Assembly: GCF_009765995.1 (NCBI RefSeq)
Contig: NZ_LMUI01000014.1
Span: 1-45,529, forward strand
Origin: Methylocapsa sp. S129
Lineage (GTDB): Bacteria; Pseudomonadota; Alphaproteobacteria; Rhizobiales; Beijerinckiaceae
Reading direction: 5' to 3'
DNA: 45,529 nucleotides
Shown piece by piece: positions 7,096 to 15,982 of this stretch. The notes under the pieces are model-generated. The model had not been told where the DNA came from. It did not search any database and worked only from the letters and a program-made list of their open reading frames with translations. A program made the position numbers and the translations under genes. Numbering within the stretch: position 1 is the stretch's first letter; every line of letters begins with the position of its first letter.

Positions 7096-9141
7096 ATGGC
7101 TGACGTAGCCCCCCCTCCGGCCATCAAGACAGTCCCCAAGCCCCGCGACCAGCACCTCAGGGATTTGGCCGACTGCATCCGTTTTCTGTCCATGGACGCC
7201 GTCCAACAGGCCAAGAGCGGCCATCCCGGCGCGCCCATGGGCATGGCCGACATCGCAACTGTTTTGTACAAGGATTTCATGCAGTTCGATGCGACCGATC
7301 CGCATTGGTTCGACCGCGATCGCTTCGTGCTGTCGAACGGCCACGCTTCGATGCTGCTCTACAGCCTGCTCTATCTGACCGGCTACAAGGACATGACGCT
7401 GGATGAGCTGAAGCGTTTCCGCCAGATCGACAGCAAGACCGCCGGCCACCCCGAATACAAGCATGCCGACGGCATCGAGACGACGACCGGGCCGCTGGGT
7501 CAGGGCATCGCCAATTCCGCCGGTTTCGCGCTCGCCGAGCGTATTATGAACGCCAAGTTCGGCGACGATATCTGCAACCATTGGACCTATGTGTTCATGG
7601 GCGATGGCTGCCTGATGGAAGGCATCAGCCAAGAGGCGATCTCGATGGCGGGCCATTACAAGCTCGGCCATCTCATCGCCTTCTGGGACAACAATTCGAT
7701 CACGATCGACGGCGCGACCAGCCTTTCGGAATCGGATAACGAGGTCGAGCGCTTCCGCGCTTCCGGCTGGCACGTCCAGGAAATCGACGGCCACGACACC
7801 GATGCGATCCGCGACGCCATCACGGCCGCCCGCGCTGTGACGGACAAGCCGTCGATGATCGCCTGCAAGACCATCATCGGCTTCGGCTTCCCGACCAAGG
7901 CCGGAACCCAGAAGGCCCATAGCGACGCCCCCGGCGAAGAGGAAATCGCCGGCGCACGGAAAATCCTCGGCTGGGATTCGCCCCCGTTCGTGATCCCCGA
8001 GCCCTTACTCAGCGCATGGCGCGAGATCGGCGCCAAAGGCCGCGCGGCGCGCTTGGCCTGGGCCGACCGCGTCAAGGCGGCGCCGGCCGAACTGCGCTCC
8101 GAGTTCGAGCGCCGCAACGACGGGCAGTTGCCGGCCGACTGGAAGAAGGCTATCGCGGCGGCCCGCGCCGAGTTCATCGCCAGCGGCAAGGACCTCGCTA
8201 CCCGCCAGGCCAGCGGCGCCGTGCTCGACCATCTCGCCGCCGCTATTCCGGAACTCATCGGAGGTTCCGCCGACCTCACGCCTTCGAACAACACCAAGGC
8301 GAAGGGCATGATCGAGATCAAGCCCGGCGAATACGGTGGCACATATATGCATTACGGCGTGCGCGAGCACGGCATGGCCGCGGCGATGAACGGCGTCGCG
8401 CTGCATGGCGGCGTGATCCCCTACGGCGGCACCTTCATGTGTTTCTCCGACTATTGCCGCCCGGCGATTCGCCTGGCGGCGCTGATGCAGATCCGTACGA
8501 TCTTCGTCATGACCCATGATTCGATCGGCCTCGGCGAGGACGGCCCGACCCATCAGCCGGTCGAGCATCTGGCGGCGCTGCGGGCGATTCCCCATCTGGC
8601 CGTGTTTCGCCCCGGCGATCCCATCGAGACCGCCGAATGCTGGGAGTTGATCCTGGATGCGCCGCGCCGCGCCGCGCTCATCGCTCTGTCGCGCCAGCCG
8701 ATGCCGCTGCTGCGCAAGGAGCCCGACGCCGAGAACAAATCGGCCAAGGGCGCCTATGTCCTCCTCGAGGCGGAAGGCGGCGCGCGCAAGCTGACGCTGA
8801 TCGGCACGGGGTCCGAACTGCATCTGGCGGTCCAGGCGCGCGATATCCTGCAGAAGGAAGGCGTTCCGACGGCGGTCGTCTCGATGCCCTGCCGCCTCCT
8901 CTTCGAGGAGCAGGACGCCGCCTATAAGAAGGCGGTGATGGGTGCGACCCATGCGCGCGTCGCGGTGGAAGCGGCCGTCGAAATGGGCTGGGACCGCTAT
9001 ATCGGCTTCCAGGGCCGCTTCGTCGGCATGCACGGCTTCGGCGCCTCCGGCAAGATCGGAGACGTCTATGCGAAGTTCGACATCACGACCGACGCGGTGG
9101 TCCGTGCGGCGCGCGAAACCCTGGCGGAAGTCGCCAGCTAA
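7096..9141 (+). CDS. tkt: transketolase
   Basis: Thiamine-diphosphate enzyme of 681 residues that moves two-carbon ketol units in the pentose phosphate and Calvin cycles. The N-terminal landmark K-S-G-H-P-G-A-P-M-G-M is at about residue 37. The ThDP/Mg motif begins G-D-G-C-L-M-E-G and ends in F-W-D-N-N-S-I-T. The pyrimidine-domain segment H-D-S-I-G-L-G-E-D-G-P-T-H-Q-P-V-E-H is near residue 475. The length is normal. The start at 7096 follows AAGGAG nine bases upstream; a start at 7057 would lie before that site. It is not next to other sugar-phosphate genes here, which differs from the common tkt-gap-pgk arrangement in alphaproteobacteria. Confidence 0.97.
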   Translation: MADVAPPPAIKTVPKPRDQHLRDLADCIRFLSMDAVQQAKSGHPGAPMGMADIATVLYKDFMQFDATDPHWFDRDRFVLSNGHASMLLYSLLYLTGYKDMTLDELKRFRQIDSKTAGHPEYKHADGIETTTGPLGQGIANSAGFALAERIMNAKFGDDICNHWTYVFMGDGCLMEGISQEAISMAGHYKLGHLIAFWDNNSITIDGATSLSESDNEVERFRASGWHVQEIDGHDTDAIRDAITAARAVTDKPSMIACKTIIGFGFPTKAGTQKAHSDAPGEEEIAGARKILGWDSPPFVIPEPLLSAWREIGAKGRAARLAWADRVKAAPAELRSEFERRNDGQLPADWKKAIAAARAEFIASGKDLATRQASGAVLDHLAAAIPELIGGSADLTPSNNTKAKGMIEIKPGEYGGTYMHYGVREHGMAAAMNGVALHGGVIPYGGTFMCFSDYCRPAIRLAALMQIRTIFVMTHDSIGLGEDGPTHQPVEHLAALRAIPHLAVFRPGDPIETAECWELILDAPRRAALIALSRQPMPLLRKEPDAENKSAKGAYVLLEAEGGARKLTLIGTGSELHLAVQARDILQKEGVPTAVVSMPCRLLFEEQDAAYKKAVMGATHARVAVEAAVEMGWDRYIGFQGRFVGMHGFGASGKIGDVYAKFDITTDAVVRAARETLAEVAS

Positions 9142-9152
9142 GCTTGCCGGTC

Positions 9153-9297
9153 ATGAAGCCGCTAATACCGCTCGCCGCGCTCGCCGCCAGCCTTCTTGGC
9201 GGCGGCGGAGGCGGCGGCGGATAGCGATGATCCCACGGTCATCGTCGCCGCTGAATCTGTGTATGCGGATATCGCCCGGCAGATCGGCGGTCCATAG
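9153..9297 (+). pseudogene. 5' relic of a metal-ABC transporter substrate-binding protein (ZnuA-like)
   Basis: Twelve bases after the tkt stop an ATG opens a signal-peptide-like frame (M-K-P-L-I-P-L-A-A-L-A-A-S-L-L). That frame then runs through a (GGC/GGA) repeat into a stop at 9222-9224. In the next frame, starting near 9196, the same segment reads A-A-A-E-A-A-A-D-S-D-D-P-T-V-I-V-A-A-E-S, then V-Y-A-D-I-A-R-Q-I-G-G-P and TAG at 9295-9297. Joined by a one-base shift, this looks like the exported N-terminus of a ZnuA-like zinc/manganese-binding lipoprotein or periplasmic protein, whose family begins with V-V-A-A-E-N-x-Y-x-D-I-A-x-Q-I-G-G. The remaining 250 or so residues are gone. The call is by pattern only. 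Confidence 0.5.
9182..9204. repeat. 8-bp perfect hairpin, possible tkt terminator
   Basis: CGCCGCCA (9182-9189) and TGGCGGCG (9197-9204) can pair across a seven-base loop. It lies 41 bases after the tkt stop. There is no T-run after it, so it is a weak intrinsic terminator candidate, and it also falls inside the ZnuA-like relic. Two tandem copies of GGCGGCGGCGGA (9198-9209 and 9210-9221) follow. Confidence 0.3.
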
Positions 9298-9332
9298 TGG
9301 GCGCGATCAAGCAAATGTTTGCGGCCGACCGC

Positions 9333-10634
9333 CTAGACGCCCATCAAAGCCAGGCCCGCCGCGATCGAATGCAGCGGATCTGCGTCCCATATCTTCTTTC
9401 CGGGAAAACGCGTCTGGAGCATGTTTCGCACCGCCGGCACGCGCGATGTGCCGCCGGTTGCGACGATTTGATCGACGTCATCAGGCGATACGCCTGCCGC
9501 CTGCAATGTCTCGTCCAAAACGCGCCCGATCCGGCTGACGTCTCCTCTGATCCACTCTTCGAAAGCGGCGCGAGAAATCGGCGCCTGAATCCTTACGCTT
9601 TCCAGATTCACTTCAAAAACTGCGTCGTTTTGCGTCGACAATTCCGCCTTAACCTTGGCGACCGCGCGATAAAGCAAAAGACTGAGGTCATTTTCGATGA
9701 CATGCACGAAAGCCTCGATGCCTTCGCGGTCTCCGGCGAATTTCGCCATGTTCCGGAGTTCGTCGAGATCGCCATTGCCTTTCATCATCGTGAGATGATT
9801 CCAACTCGCGAGATTGGCATGGAAGCGGTTGGGAATGGCCAATTGTCTTCCGAAGGAAGAATAGGTCGTCCCCTTGCCCAGGCGCGGCGCCACGACATGG
9901 TCGATGATGCGATAATCAAAGGAATCGCCAGCGACGCCGATTCCGCCCTGGCCGAGCGGCTTTATGCGCCGGCGATCCCTAGCGCCATCCATTTGCAGAA
10001 GCGAGAAGTCGCTCGTGCCGCCGCCAAAATCGGCGATCAGCACCATGCCGCTCAGCGGAAGCTCGCGGCTCGCGTAATGGGCGGCGGCAACCGGCTCGTT
10101 TTCGATCCGCGCATGACCGATGCCGAGCAATTCGAGCGCCTTCCGATAGCGCGCAATCGCAAGGTCGTCGTCCGCTTGATAGCCCGCGAACCGCACCGGG
10201 CGGCCGACGACCACGCGGCAGACCTCAGTCGCGATCTGCGCATGATCGAGGACCGAGCGCAGGAACGCGGCCATGATGTCTTCATAACTATAGGGCGCGC
10301 CGAATATCCTTGTCTGGGCGAAAGCCTTGCTTCCGGCGAACGTCTTGAAGGATTGCAAAAAACGCACACTGCCGTATCGCTCGAGATATTGCTCCACCGC
10401 CCAAGGGCCCGCCTCGCAATAGGTCCTGCGGCCATCGGGCGTATTTTCGCTCCAGAAGCAGAGCGCGGAAAGCACGCTCGACAGGCTCTCGCCGCGATGA
10501 TCGAACCTGACGAAGCGAACCTCTCCCGCCCCACCTGAAATGGCGATGACGGTGTTCGTCGTGCCAAAATCGATGCCGATGGTTGGATAGGGCGACGCTT
10601 TGGAGGCGTCGGGACGCGCGAAGGATTTTGTCAT
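9333..10634 (-). CDS. Hsp70 family protein, YegD-like
   Basis: A 433-residue actin-fold ATPase of the Hsp70 superfamily. It has the phosphate-1 motif I-G-I-D-F-G-T-T-N-T-V near residue 20, phosphate-2 motif I-A-D-F-G-G-G-T-S-D-F-S near residue 207, and the adenosine motif A-T-G-G-T-S-R-V-P-A-V near residue 394. It lacks the substrate-binding and lid domains of DnaK (about 640 residues), which matches the YegD group. The group's clients are unknown. The gene converges on the tkt/relic region and is preceded on the same strand by the M3 peptidase with a 131-base gap, so a shared transcript with the peptidase is possible but not certain. Confidence 0.9.
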   Translation of the reverse strand: MTKSFARPDASKASPYPTIGIDFGTTNTVIAISGGAGEVRFVRFDHRGESLSSVLSALCFWSENTPDGRRTYCEAGPWAVEQYLERYGSVRFLQSFKTFAGSKAFAQTRIFGAPYSYEDIMAAFLRSVLDHAQIATEVCRVVVGRPVRFAGYQADDDLAIARYRKALELLGIGHARIENEPVAAAHYASRELPLSGMVLIADFGGGTSDFSLLQMDGARDRRRIKPLGQGGIGVAGDSFDYRIIDHVVAPRLGKGTTYSSFGRQLAIPNRFHANLASWNHLTMMKGNGDLDELRNMAKFAGDREGIEAFVHVIENDLSLLLYRAVAKVKAELSTQNDAVFEVNLESVRIQAPISRAAFEEWIRGDVSRIGRVLDETLQAAGVSPDDVDQIVATGGTSRVPAVRNMLQTRFPGKKIWDADPLHSIAAGLALMGV

Positions 10635-10765
10635 GAATGGGAAGACCTGATGTGTGCGCCAACACGCCCTCGTCGACGCTCTCGCGGACCCTGGAGAAAG
10701 CCGGATGCGCCAAATGAGACGAAACGTCTGAACTTCAAGCTGATATCGCTATCCGAAATGTCGCC

Positions 10766-12844
10766 TCAGCCGCGCTCGCCCCCCGCCTCCGCGAGTCCGC
10801 GCTTTCGCAACAGCGCCCCGGTTCCCGGCGCGCGGCCGCGAAAGGCCGCATAGGCGGCGTCCGGCTCGCGGCTATTGCCGGCGGCATAGACATAGTCGCG
10901 CAAACGTTGCGCGAGCGCGGGATTGAATATGTCGCCGCTTTCCTCGAACGCCTCAAAACCGTCGGCGTCGAGAATTTCCGACCAGAGATAGCTGTAATAG
11001 CCGGCGGAATAACCTGAGCCGGCAAAGATGTGCTGAAAATGCGGGGTGCGGTGGCGCATCGCGATGGCGGCGGGCATGCCGAGTTTTTCGAGCGTGCTTC
11101 GCTCGAAGGCGACAACGTCGATCGCCTCTGGCGTCGCTTCAAGATGAAGGTCGAGATCGACCAACGCGGAGGCGGTGAATTCCACGGTCGCAAAACCCTG
11201 ATTGAACTGCCGCGCACGCAATACGCGCTGCAGCAAAGCTTCGGGCATCGGCTCGCCCGTCCGATAATGAACGGCGAAGCGGCGCAAGATTTCCGGCTGC
11301 TCAAGCCAATGTTCATAGAGCTGCGAGGGGAATTCGACAAAATCGCGCGAAACGCTGGTTCCCGAAAGCAAGGGATAGGTCACATCGGACAACATGCCGT
11401 GCAATCCGTGTCCAAACTCATGGAACAAAGTGCGCGCATCGTCGAAGCTCAAAAGACAAGGTTCGCCCGCGCCTGTCTTGGCGAAATTCATGACATTGAC
11501 GACGATCGGCTGCACCGCACCGTCGAGCTTGTGCTGATCGCGGAAAGCGCTCATCCAGGCGCCGCTATGTTTCGAGGGACGCGCAAAATAATCGCCGATG
11601 AACAGGGCGATTAGCGCGCCATCCCGCCCCTTCACCGTCCAGCAACGCGCGTCGGAATGATAGAGTTTGATATCCGTGCGCTCGACGAAGCTCAGGCCGA
11701 ACAGCCGGTTCGCGACATAAAATGCCGCCTCGATCATCTTGTCGAGCTGCAGATAGGGCTTTGTCTCGCTCTCATCGAGATCGTACAAGGCTTTGCGGCG
11801 TTTTTCCGCGTAATAGCGCCAGTCCCAGGGCGCGAGGCGAAAATTGCCGCCCTCTTCGGCGATAATTGTCTGCAACGCATCCGCTTCGCGCAGAGCCTGC
11901 GCGCGCGCCGGCGTCCAGACCGACTGGAGGAGATTCTGCGCCGCCTGCGGCGTCTTGGCCATGGTGTCGTCGAGGCGAAAATGCGCGTAGCTCTGAAAGC
12001 CGAGAAGCCGCGCGCGCTCGGCGCGAAGCCGCACCGTCTCGGCCATGACAGCGCGATTGTCGGTTGGCCCTTCATTCTCGCCGCGCGCGGCCCAGGCGCG
12101 AAAGGCCTTCTCGCGCAGGTCTCGGCGGGCGGCAAATTGCAGGAACGGCTCTATGCTGGAGCGCGACAGCGTAATCGCGTGCTGGCCAGGCAACCCACGC
12201 GCGCTGGCGGTCTCCGCCGCCGCGCCAAGGAGCGAATCGGACAGCCCCGCGCGGTCCTCCGGCGTCTCAAGCGCCAGCATATAGGCCTTTTCATCGGCGA
12301 GGACGTTCTGGCCAAATTGCGTGCCGAGCGTCGCGAGGCGTTCGTCAATTTCGGCGAGCCGCGCCTTGGCTTCAGCGCCAAGCGCGGCGCCGTTGCGGAC
12401 AAAGGCGATGTGATAGAGTTTCAACACACGCGCCTGTTCGTCCGTCAGGCCGAGGCCGCCCTGCCCCGCCCGCAGCGCCTCGATGCGCGCGAATAGGGCG
12501 CCATTCTGATAAATCTCGCTGCTGAGGCGAGACAGGACCGGCGCAATCTCGCGCTCGATCGCCTCAAGCGCATCATTGCTGTCGGCGCCCGCCAGATTGA
12601 AAAACACCGCGGCGACCCGATCGAGATTGCGCCCGCTGCGCTCCAGCGCTTCGATGGTATTGGCGAAGGAAGGGGGCTCGGAATTGGCGGCGATGGCGGC
12701 GATTTCCGCGCGCTTTTCGGCAAGCGTTGTTTCAAAGGCGGGGCTGAAATGTTCGGGCCTGAGAACATCGAAGGGCGGCGCTTCGAAGGGTCCGGCCCAG
12801 GAGGCGAGAAGGGGATTGGCGGACTGAGCAAGCGGTTTGATCAC
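10766..12844 (-). CDS. M3 family oligopeptidase / peptidyl-dipeptidase (Dcp/PrlC-like)
   Basis: Cytoplasmic zinc metallopeptidase of 692 residues that degrades short peptides. The zinc site is H-E-F-G-H at residues 475-479 with the downstream glutamate in D-F-V-E-F-P-S-Q (Glu504). The N-terminal N-P-L-L-x-x-W and F-D-x-L-R-P-E-H-F-x-P-A-F segments and the C-terminal F-x-H-I-F-A-G-S-G-Y-S-A-G-Y-Y-S-Y-L-W are typical of the Dcp/OpdA group. It starts with GTG, with a GAGG about twelve bases upstream. No signal peptide is visible. Whether it is a dipeptidyl carboxypeptidase or an endopeptidase cannot be fixed from motifs. Confidence 0.95.
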   Translation of the reverse strand: MIKPLAQSANPLLASWAGPFEAPPFDVLRPEHFSPAFETTLAEKRAEIAAIAANSEPPSFANTIEALERSGRNLDRVAAVFFNLAGADSNDALEAIEREIAPVLSRLSSEIYQNGALFARIEALRAGQGGLGLTDEQARVLKLYHIAFVRNGAALGAEAKARLAEIDERLATLGTQFGQNVLADEKAYMLALETPEDRAGLSDSLLGAAAETASARGLPGQHAITLSRSSIEPFLQFAARRDLREKAFRAWAARGENEGPTDNRAVMAETVRLRAERARLLGFQSYAHFRLDDTMAKTPQAAQNLLQSVWTPARAQALREADALQTIIAEEGGNFRLAPWDWRYYAEKRRKALYDLDESETKPYLQLDKMIEAAFYVANRLFGLSFVERTDIKLYHSDARCWTVKGRDGALIALFIGDYFARPSKHSGAWMSAFRDQHKLDGAVQPIVVNVMNFAKTGAGEPCLLSFDDARTLFHEFGHGLHGMLSDVTYPLLSGTSVSRDFVEFPSQLYEHWLEQPEILRRFAVHYRTGEPMPEALLQRVLRARQFNQGFATVEFTASALVDLDLHLEATPEAIDVVAFERSTLEKLGMPAAIAMRHRTPHFQHIFAGSGYSAGYYSYLWSEILDADGFEAFEESGDIFNPALAQRLRDYVYAAGNSREPDAAYAAFRGRAPGTGALLRKRGLAEAGGERG

Positions 12845-12996
12845 GATAAATTTGCCTCAAAAGATGGGCGCGAGCGCACCCTCGAGCGTCGTTTGCCGGC
12901 GCCGCGCTCGCATTATACCCTGGGTTCGCGCCGTGGCGACATCGCGCTTTAGTCACTGGCTTCCATAAGTTTGAAGAGCTGCTAGGTCGCGAAAAC

Positions 12997-13989
12997 ATGC
13001 GGACATTGGCGCGTTGGACGTTCAAGCTTGTTGTCGTCGCGCTTTTCATAGCCGTTCTTGCACTGACGGGCCTGCGATTGGCGGCCGCTTGGCGCGAGAG
13101 CGCTGAGTCAGGCGCGCCGCCCGACGGACGAATGGTTTCAACCACGGCCGGCGACATCTTCGTCCAAATGCGCGGTCCTGATGCCGGCCGGGCGGTTCTT
13201 TTCATCCCGGGAACGGCGGCCTGGAGCGGGTTTTGGTTGTCCGTCGCCGACGAAATCGGCAAGAGCGGCTACCGCGCCGTGGCCGTCGATCTGCCGCCGT
13301 TCGGTTTCTCCGCGCGCAGTGCGAACGGCGCCTATTCCCGCGCTGATCAAGCAGAACGTCTGGCTGCGCTCGTCCAAGCGCTCGGTCTCGAACGCCCCAT
13401 CGTCGTCGGGCATTCCTTCGGGGCCGGCGCGGTCGTTGAATTGGCGATCGCGCATCCCGACACCCTTGGCGGCATGGTCCTGGTCGACGCCGCCCTCGGG
13501 CTACCCGGCGAAGGGCAAGACACCCCTCCCGACAACCGGCCGCTGCGTTGGGCGCTAAACCAGCCGGCGATTGCGCAGACCCTCGTCGCCGCGACGCTGG
13601 TCAACATTTGGGCGACGAGGCCGCTTCTTGCCAGCCTGCTCTATCGCGAGGACGCCGCAACGCAGCGCCAGGTCGAAATTCTCACCAAGCCCTACGCACG
13701 CCAAGGCACGACGGAATCTTACGCGCATTGGCTTCCCAGCCTCCTCCTCGCCGAAACGGACGCGCGTAGCGCGACCCCCGCTAATTACGCGCGAATCAAA
13801 ACGCCCACTGCGCTGATATGGGGCGACCGCGACCAGGTGACGCCGCTTGCGCAAGGCCAACGGTTGCAAAAGCTCATCGCGGGATCGACGCTCGACACGA
13901 TCGCAGACGTCGGACACATCCCCCACATCGAGGACGAACAGACATTCCTTTCTGTCTTGAAGGCGAAACTCAAGGCGATGGCGCGATGA
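12997..13989 (+). CDS. membrane-anchored alpha/beta hydrolase
   Basis: A 330-residue alpha/beta-hydrolase-fold protein. Residues about 8-31 form one hydrophobic helix after a basic start, so the enzyme is probably anchored with its domain in the periplasm. The nucleophile elbow G-H-S-F-G puts Ser140 at the active site. W-G-D-R-D-Q-V-T-P gives Asp279 (or Asp277) and V-G-H-I-P-H gives His307, completing the triad. The oxyanion-hole region is F-I-P-G-T near residue 70. The substrate is unknown; the fold covers esterases, haloalkane dehalogenases and epoxide hydrolases. It is the first gene of a same-strand run (12997-17366) with an exported FAD oxidoreductase and three unknown proteins. A 152-base divergent gap separates it from the peptidase gene. 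Confidence 0.9.
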   Translation: MRTLARWTFKLVVVALFIAVLALTGLRLAAAWRESAESGAPPDGRMVSTTAGDIFVQMRGPDAGRAVLFIPGTAAWSGFWLSVADEIGKSGYRAVAVDLPPFGFSARSANGAYSRADQAERLAALVQALGLERPIVVGHSFGAGAVVELAIAHPDTLGGMVLVDAALGLPGEGQDTPPDNRPLRWALNQPAIAQTLVAATLVNIWATRPLLASLLYREDAATQRQVEILTKPYARQGTTESYAHWLPSLLLAETDARSATPANYARIKTPTALIWGDRDQVTPLAQGQRLQKLIAGSTLDTIADVGHIPHIEDEQTFLSVLKAKLKAMAR

Positions 13990-14089
13990 AACGTTGGACC
14001 AACGGTCGCGCGCAGCTTAAATTTGATAAGGGAATTGAACTTCGCATGACGAATCGCGCCGCCGGACCAAAGCACGGGAATATGTCGAC

Positions 14090-15544
14090 TTGCCTCGCCT
14101 GACCGCTAGTCGCCGCGCTTTTATCGCCTCCGCGCTCGCGACCGGCGCCGCGTTGCAGCTCCCAGTCGCTGCTCGCGCTGATCCGCGGCTCATCATGAAC
14201 GACGCGAGCCGGCTGAATCCGACCCCGGTCCTCAAGCATTGGCGTCCCAAAAGCGACCCGCAAGGCGCGCTGATCGAAGCGTTGCGGCTTGAGCTGAAAA
14301 CCGCGACCGACGCTGGACATCGCGTCACGATGGGCGCCGCGCGGCACTCGATGGGCGGCCAGAGTTTGCCGCGCGATGGGGTCGCGATCACCTTCGACAA
14401 TCCCTGGTTCGAGATCGATACGGCGAATGAGGTCTATCGCGTTTCGGCGGGCGCTCGCTGGTCGGAAGTGATCGCCAGGCTCGACCCTCTGGGTTTTTCG
14501 CCCAAAGTCATGCAGTCCAACAATGATTTCGGCGTCGCCAGCACATTTTGCATCAACGCGCATGGCTGGCCCGTTCCCCATGGGCCCTTCGGCTCGACGG
14601 TGCGCGCCTTGCGCCTGATGTTGGCGGACGGCTCGCTGGTCGAATGTTCGAGAACCCAAAACGCGGAGCTTTTCTCGCTCGCAATGGGCGGCTACGGCCT
14701 GTTTGGAATCATCGTCGATCTCGACGTCGAAATGGCCAGAAATGTGCTGCTTGCGCCGACGGTCGTCCTGATGCCAGGCGACGAATTCGCCGACCATTTC
14801 ATTCCCGCCGTGGAAAAGGACCCTGCAATTCTGCTGGCCTATGGCCGGCTGTCCGTCGCCCGCCGTGATTTTTTCAGCGAGGCGCTTATGACGACCTATC
14901 GCGCGGCCGATCCCCAGCCCTCGCCGCTGCCCGCGGCGACAAGCGGGGGCGCAATGACCGCGATCTCCAACGCCATTTATCGCGAGCAGATCGGCAGCGA
15001 AATCCCCAAGCGCCTGCGCTGGCTCGCCGAATCCCGGCTCAATCCGAGCATCGGCTCAGGTCTCGCCACGCGCAACAGCCTGCTCAACGAACCCGTCTCC
15101 AATCTCGCCAATCCGTCTCGTTATCGCACCGACATTTTGCACGAATATTTCGTCCCTCCGCAGCGTTTTCGCGCGTTCCTCGCCGCCTGCCGGGAGGTCA
15201 TCCCGCCGGCCAAGGCCGAATTCATCAATGTCACGTTGCGCTATGTCGGCGCCGACGAAACCGCCGTGATGGCTTTCGCCCCGCAGCCGCGAATCGCGGC
15301 CGTTATGTCGTTCTCGCAGGAAATGTCGACCGAAGGCGAAATCGATATGCTGGAGACGACCCAACGCCTGATCGATCGCGTCATCGCGCTGGACGGGGCG
15401 TTCTACCTGCCCTACCGCCTTCATGCGAGCCGCGACCAGGTCGAAAAAGCCTATCCCGGAACAGCGCGTTTCGTTGACCGCAAACGCTTCTACGATCCCA
15501 AACTCCTGTTCCGCAACGCGATGTGGGACGCCTATTTCTCATGA
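14090..15544 (+). CDS. Tat-exported FAD-binding (PCMH-type) oxidoreductase
   Basis: A 484-residue VAO/PCMH-type flavoprotein. The N-terminus carries a twin-arginine signal (S-R-R-A-F-I at 7-12), a hydrophobic stretch and A-R-A at 28-30, so folded export with FAD bound is expected. The FAD-binding half includes A-R-H-S-M-G-G-Q-S (His86 is placed like the covalent flavin histidine of the family), C-I-N-A-H-G-W and M-G-G-Y-G-L-F-G. The C-terminal Y-R-L-H-A, Y-P-G-T and R-F-Y-D-P-K-L-L-F-x-N resemble sugar-lactone oxidases (ALO type). The start appears to be TTG at 14090, because an ATG eight bases earlier is out of frame and hits a stop. Substrate unknown; a sugar-derived or lipid alcohol is possible. 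Next gene begins eight bases after the stop. Confidence 0.88.
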   Translation: MPRLTASRRAFIASALATGAALQLPVAARADPRLIMNDASRLNPTPVLKHWRPKSDPQGALIEALRLELKTATDAGHRVTMGAARHSMGGQSLPRDGVAITFDNPWFEIDTANEVYRVSAGARWSEVIARLDPLGFSPKVMQSNNDFGVASTFCINAHGWPVPHGPFGSTVRALRLMLADGSLVECSRTQNAELFSLAMGGYGLFGIIVDLDVEMARNVLLAPTVVLMPGDEFADHFIPAVEKDPAILLAYGRLSVARRDFFSEALMTTYRAADPQPSPLPAATSGGAMTAISNAIYREQIGSEIPKRLRWLAESRLNPSIGSGLATRNSLLNEPVSNLANPSRYRTDILHEYFVPPQRFRAFLAACREVIPPAKAEFINVTLRYVGADETAVMAFAPQPRIAAVMSFSQEMSTEGEIDMLETTQRLIDRVIALDGAFYLPYRLHASRDQVEKAYPGTARFVDRKRFYDPKLLFRNAMWDAYFS

Positions 15545-15551
15545 GGACAGC

Positions 15552-15968
15552 ATGATCCCCCGCCTCGCCGCGCTTCTGCTCTGCCTTGCGCTGTGGTTTG
15601 CCGCCGCGACCGACTACATCCCCACCTTCCTCGATGCCCAAGGCAAGGTTTTCGGGTTGTTCAAGCTCGATATCTACAAGGACGCGCTACATGTCGCTTC
15701 CGGCCTTTGGGCCTTGGTCGCCGCGATCATGTCGCGACGCGCCGCAACGCTGTTCCTGAAGATTTTCGGAACGCTGTATTTTCTCGACGGGGTGATGGGG
15801 ACCTTCACCGGTTCGGGCTTTCTCGATCTCAGCATCATCACCCAGGGCGTCCTCAACAATCCGCCGCTGATCAAACTCTTCTCCAGCGTCCCGCATCTGT
15901 TCCTTGGCGCGTTTGGCATCATCGCCGGCTGGTTCGGCGAGCGCCTGTTGATCGGCGCGCGCAATTGA
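15552..15968 (+). CDS. uncharacterised four-helix membrane protein
   Basis: A 138-residue integral membrane protein with about four hydrophobic helices (residues roughly 3-20, 45-62, 68-88 and 108-128). GAGGA at 15543-15547 lies just before the ATG, overlapping the end of the FAD oxidoreductase gene, which indicates coupled expression. The layout resembles small DUF4383-like proteins, but I cannot assign a family with confidence. By context it may hold or supply electrons to the exported flavoenzyme or form part of its membrane site; this is inference. Confidence 0.75.
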   Translation: MIPRLAALLLCLALWFAAATDYIPTFLDAQGKVFGLFKLDIYKDALHVASGLWALVAAIMSRRAATLFLKIFGTLYFLDGVMGTFTGSGFLDLSIITQGVLNNPPLIKLFSSVPHLFLGAFGIIAGWFGERLLIGARN

Positions 15969-15982
15969 GGCGAGGCGCTGCC

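Noticed and set aside
9153-9224. A functional 23-residue miniprotein ending in eight glycines
   Set aside because: The signal-like start joins by one base shift to a recognisable ZnuA-like N-terminus, so a decayed gene explains it better than a real glycine-tail peptide.
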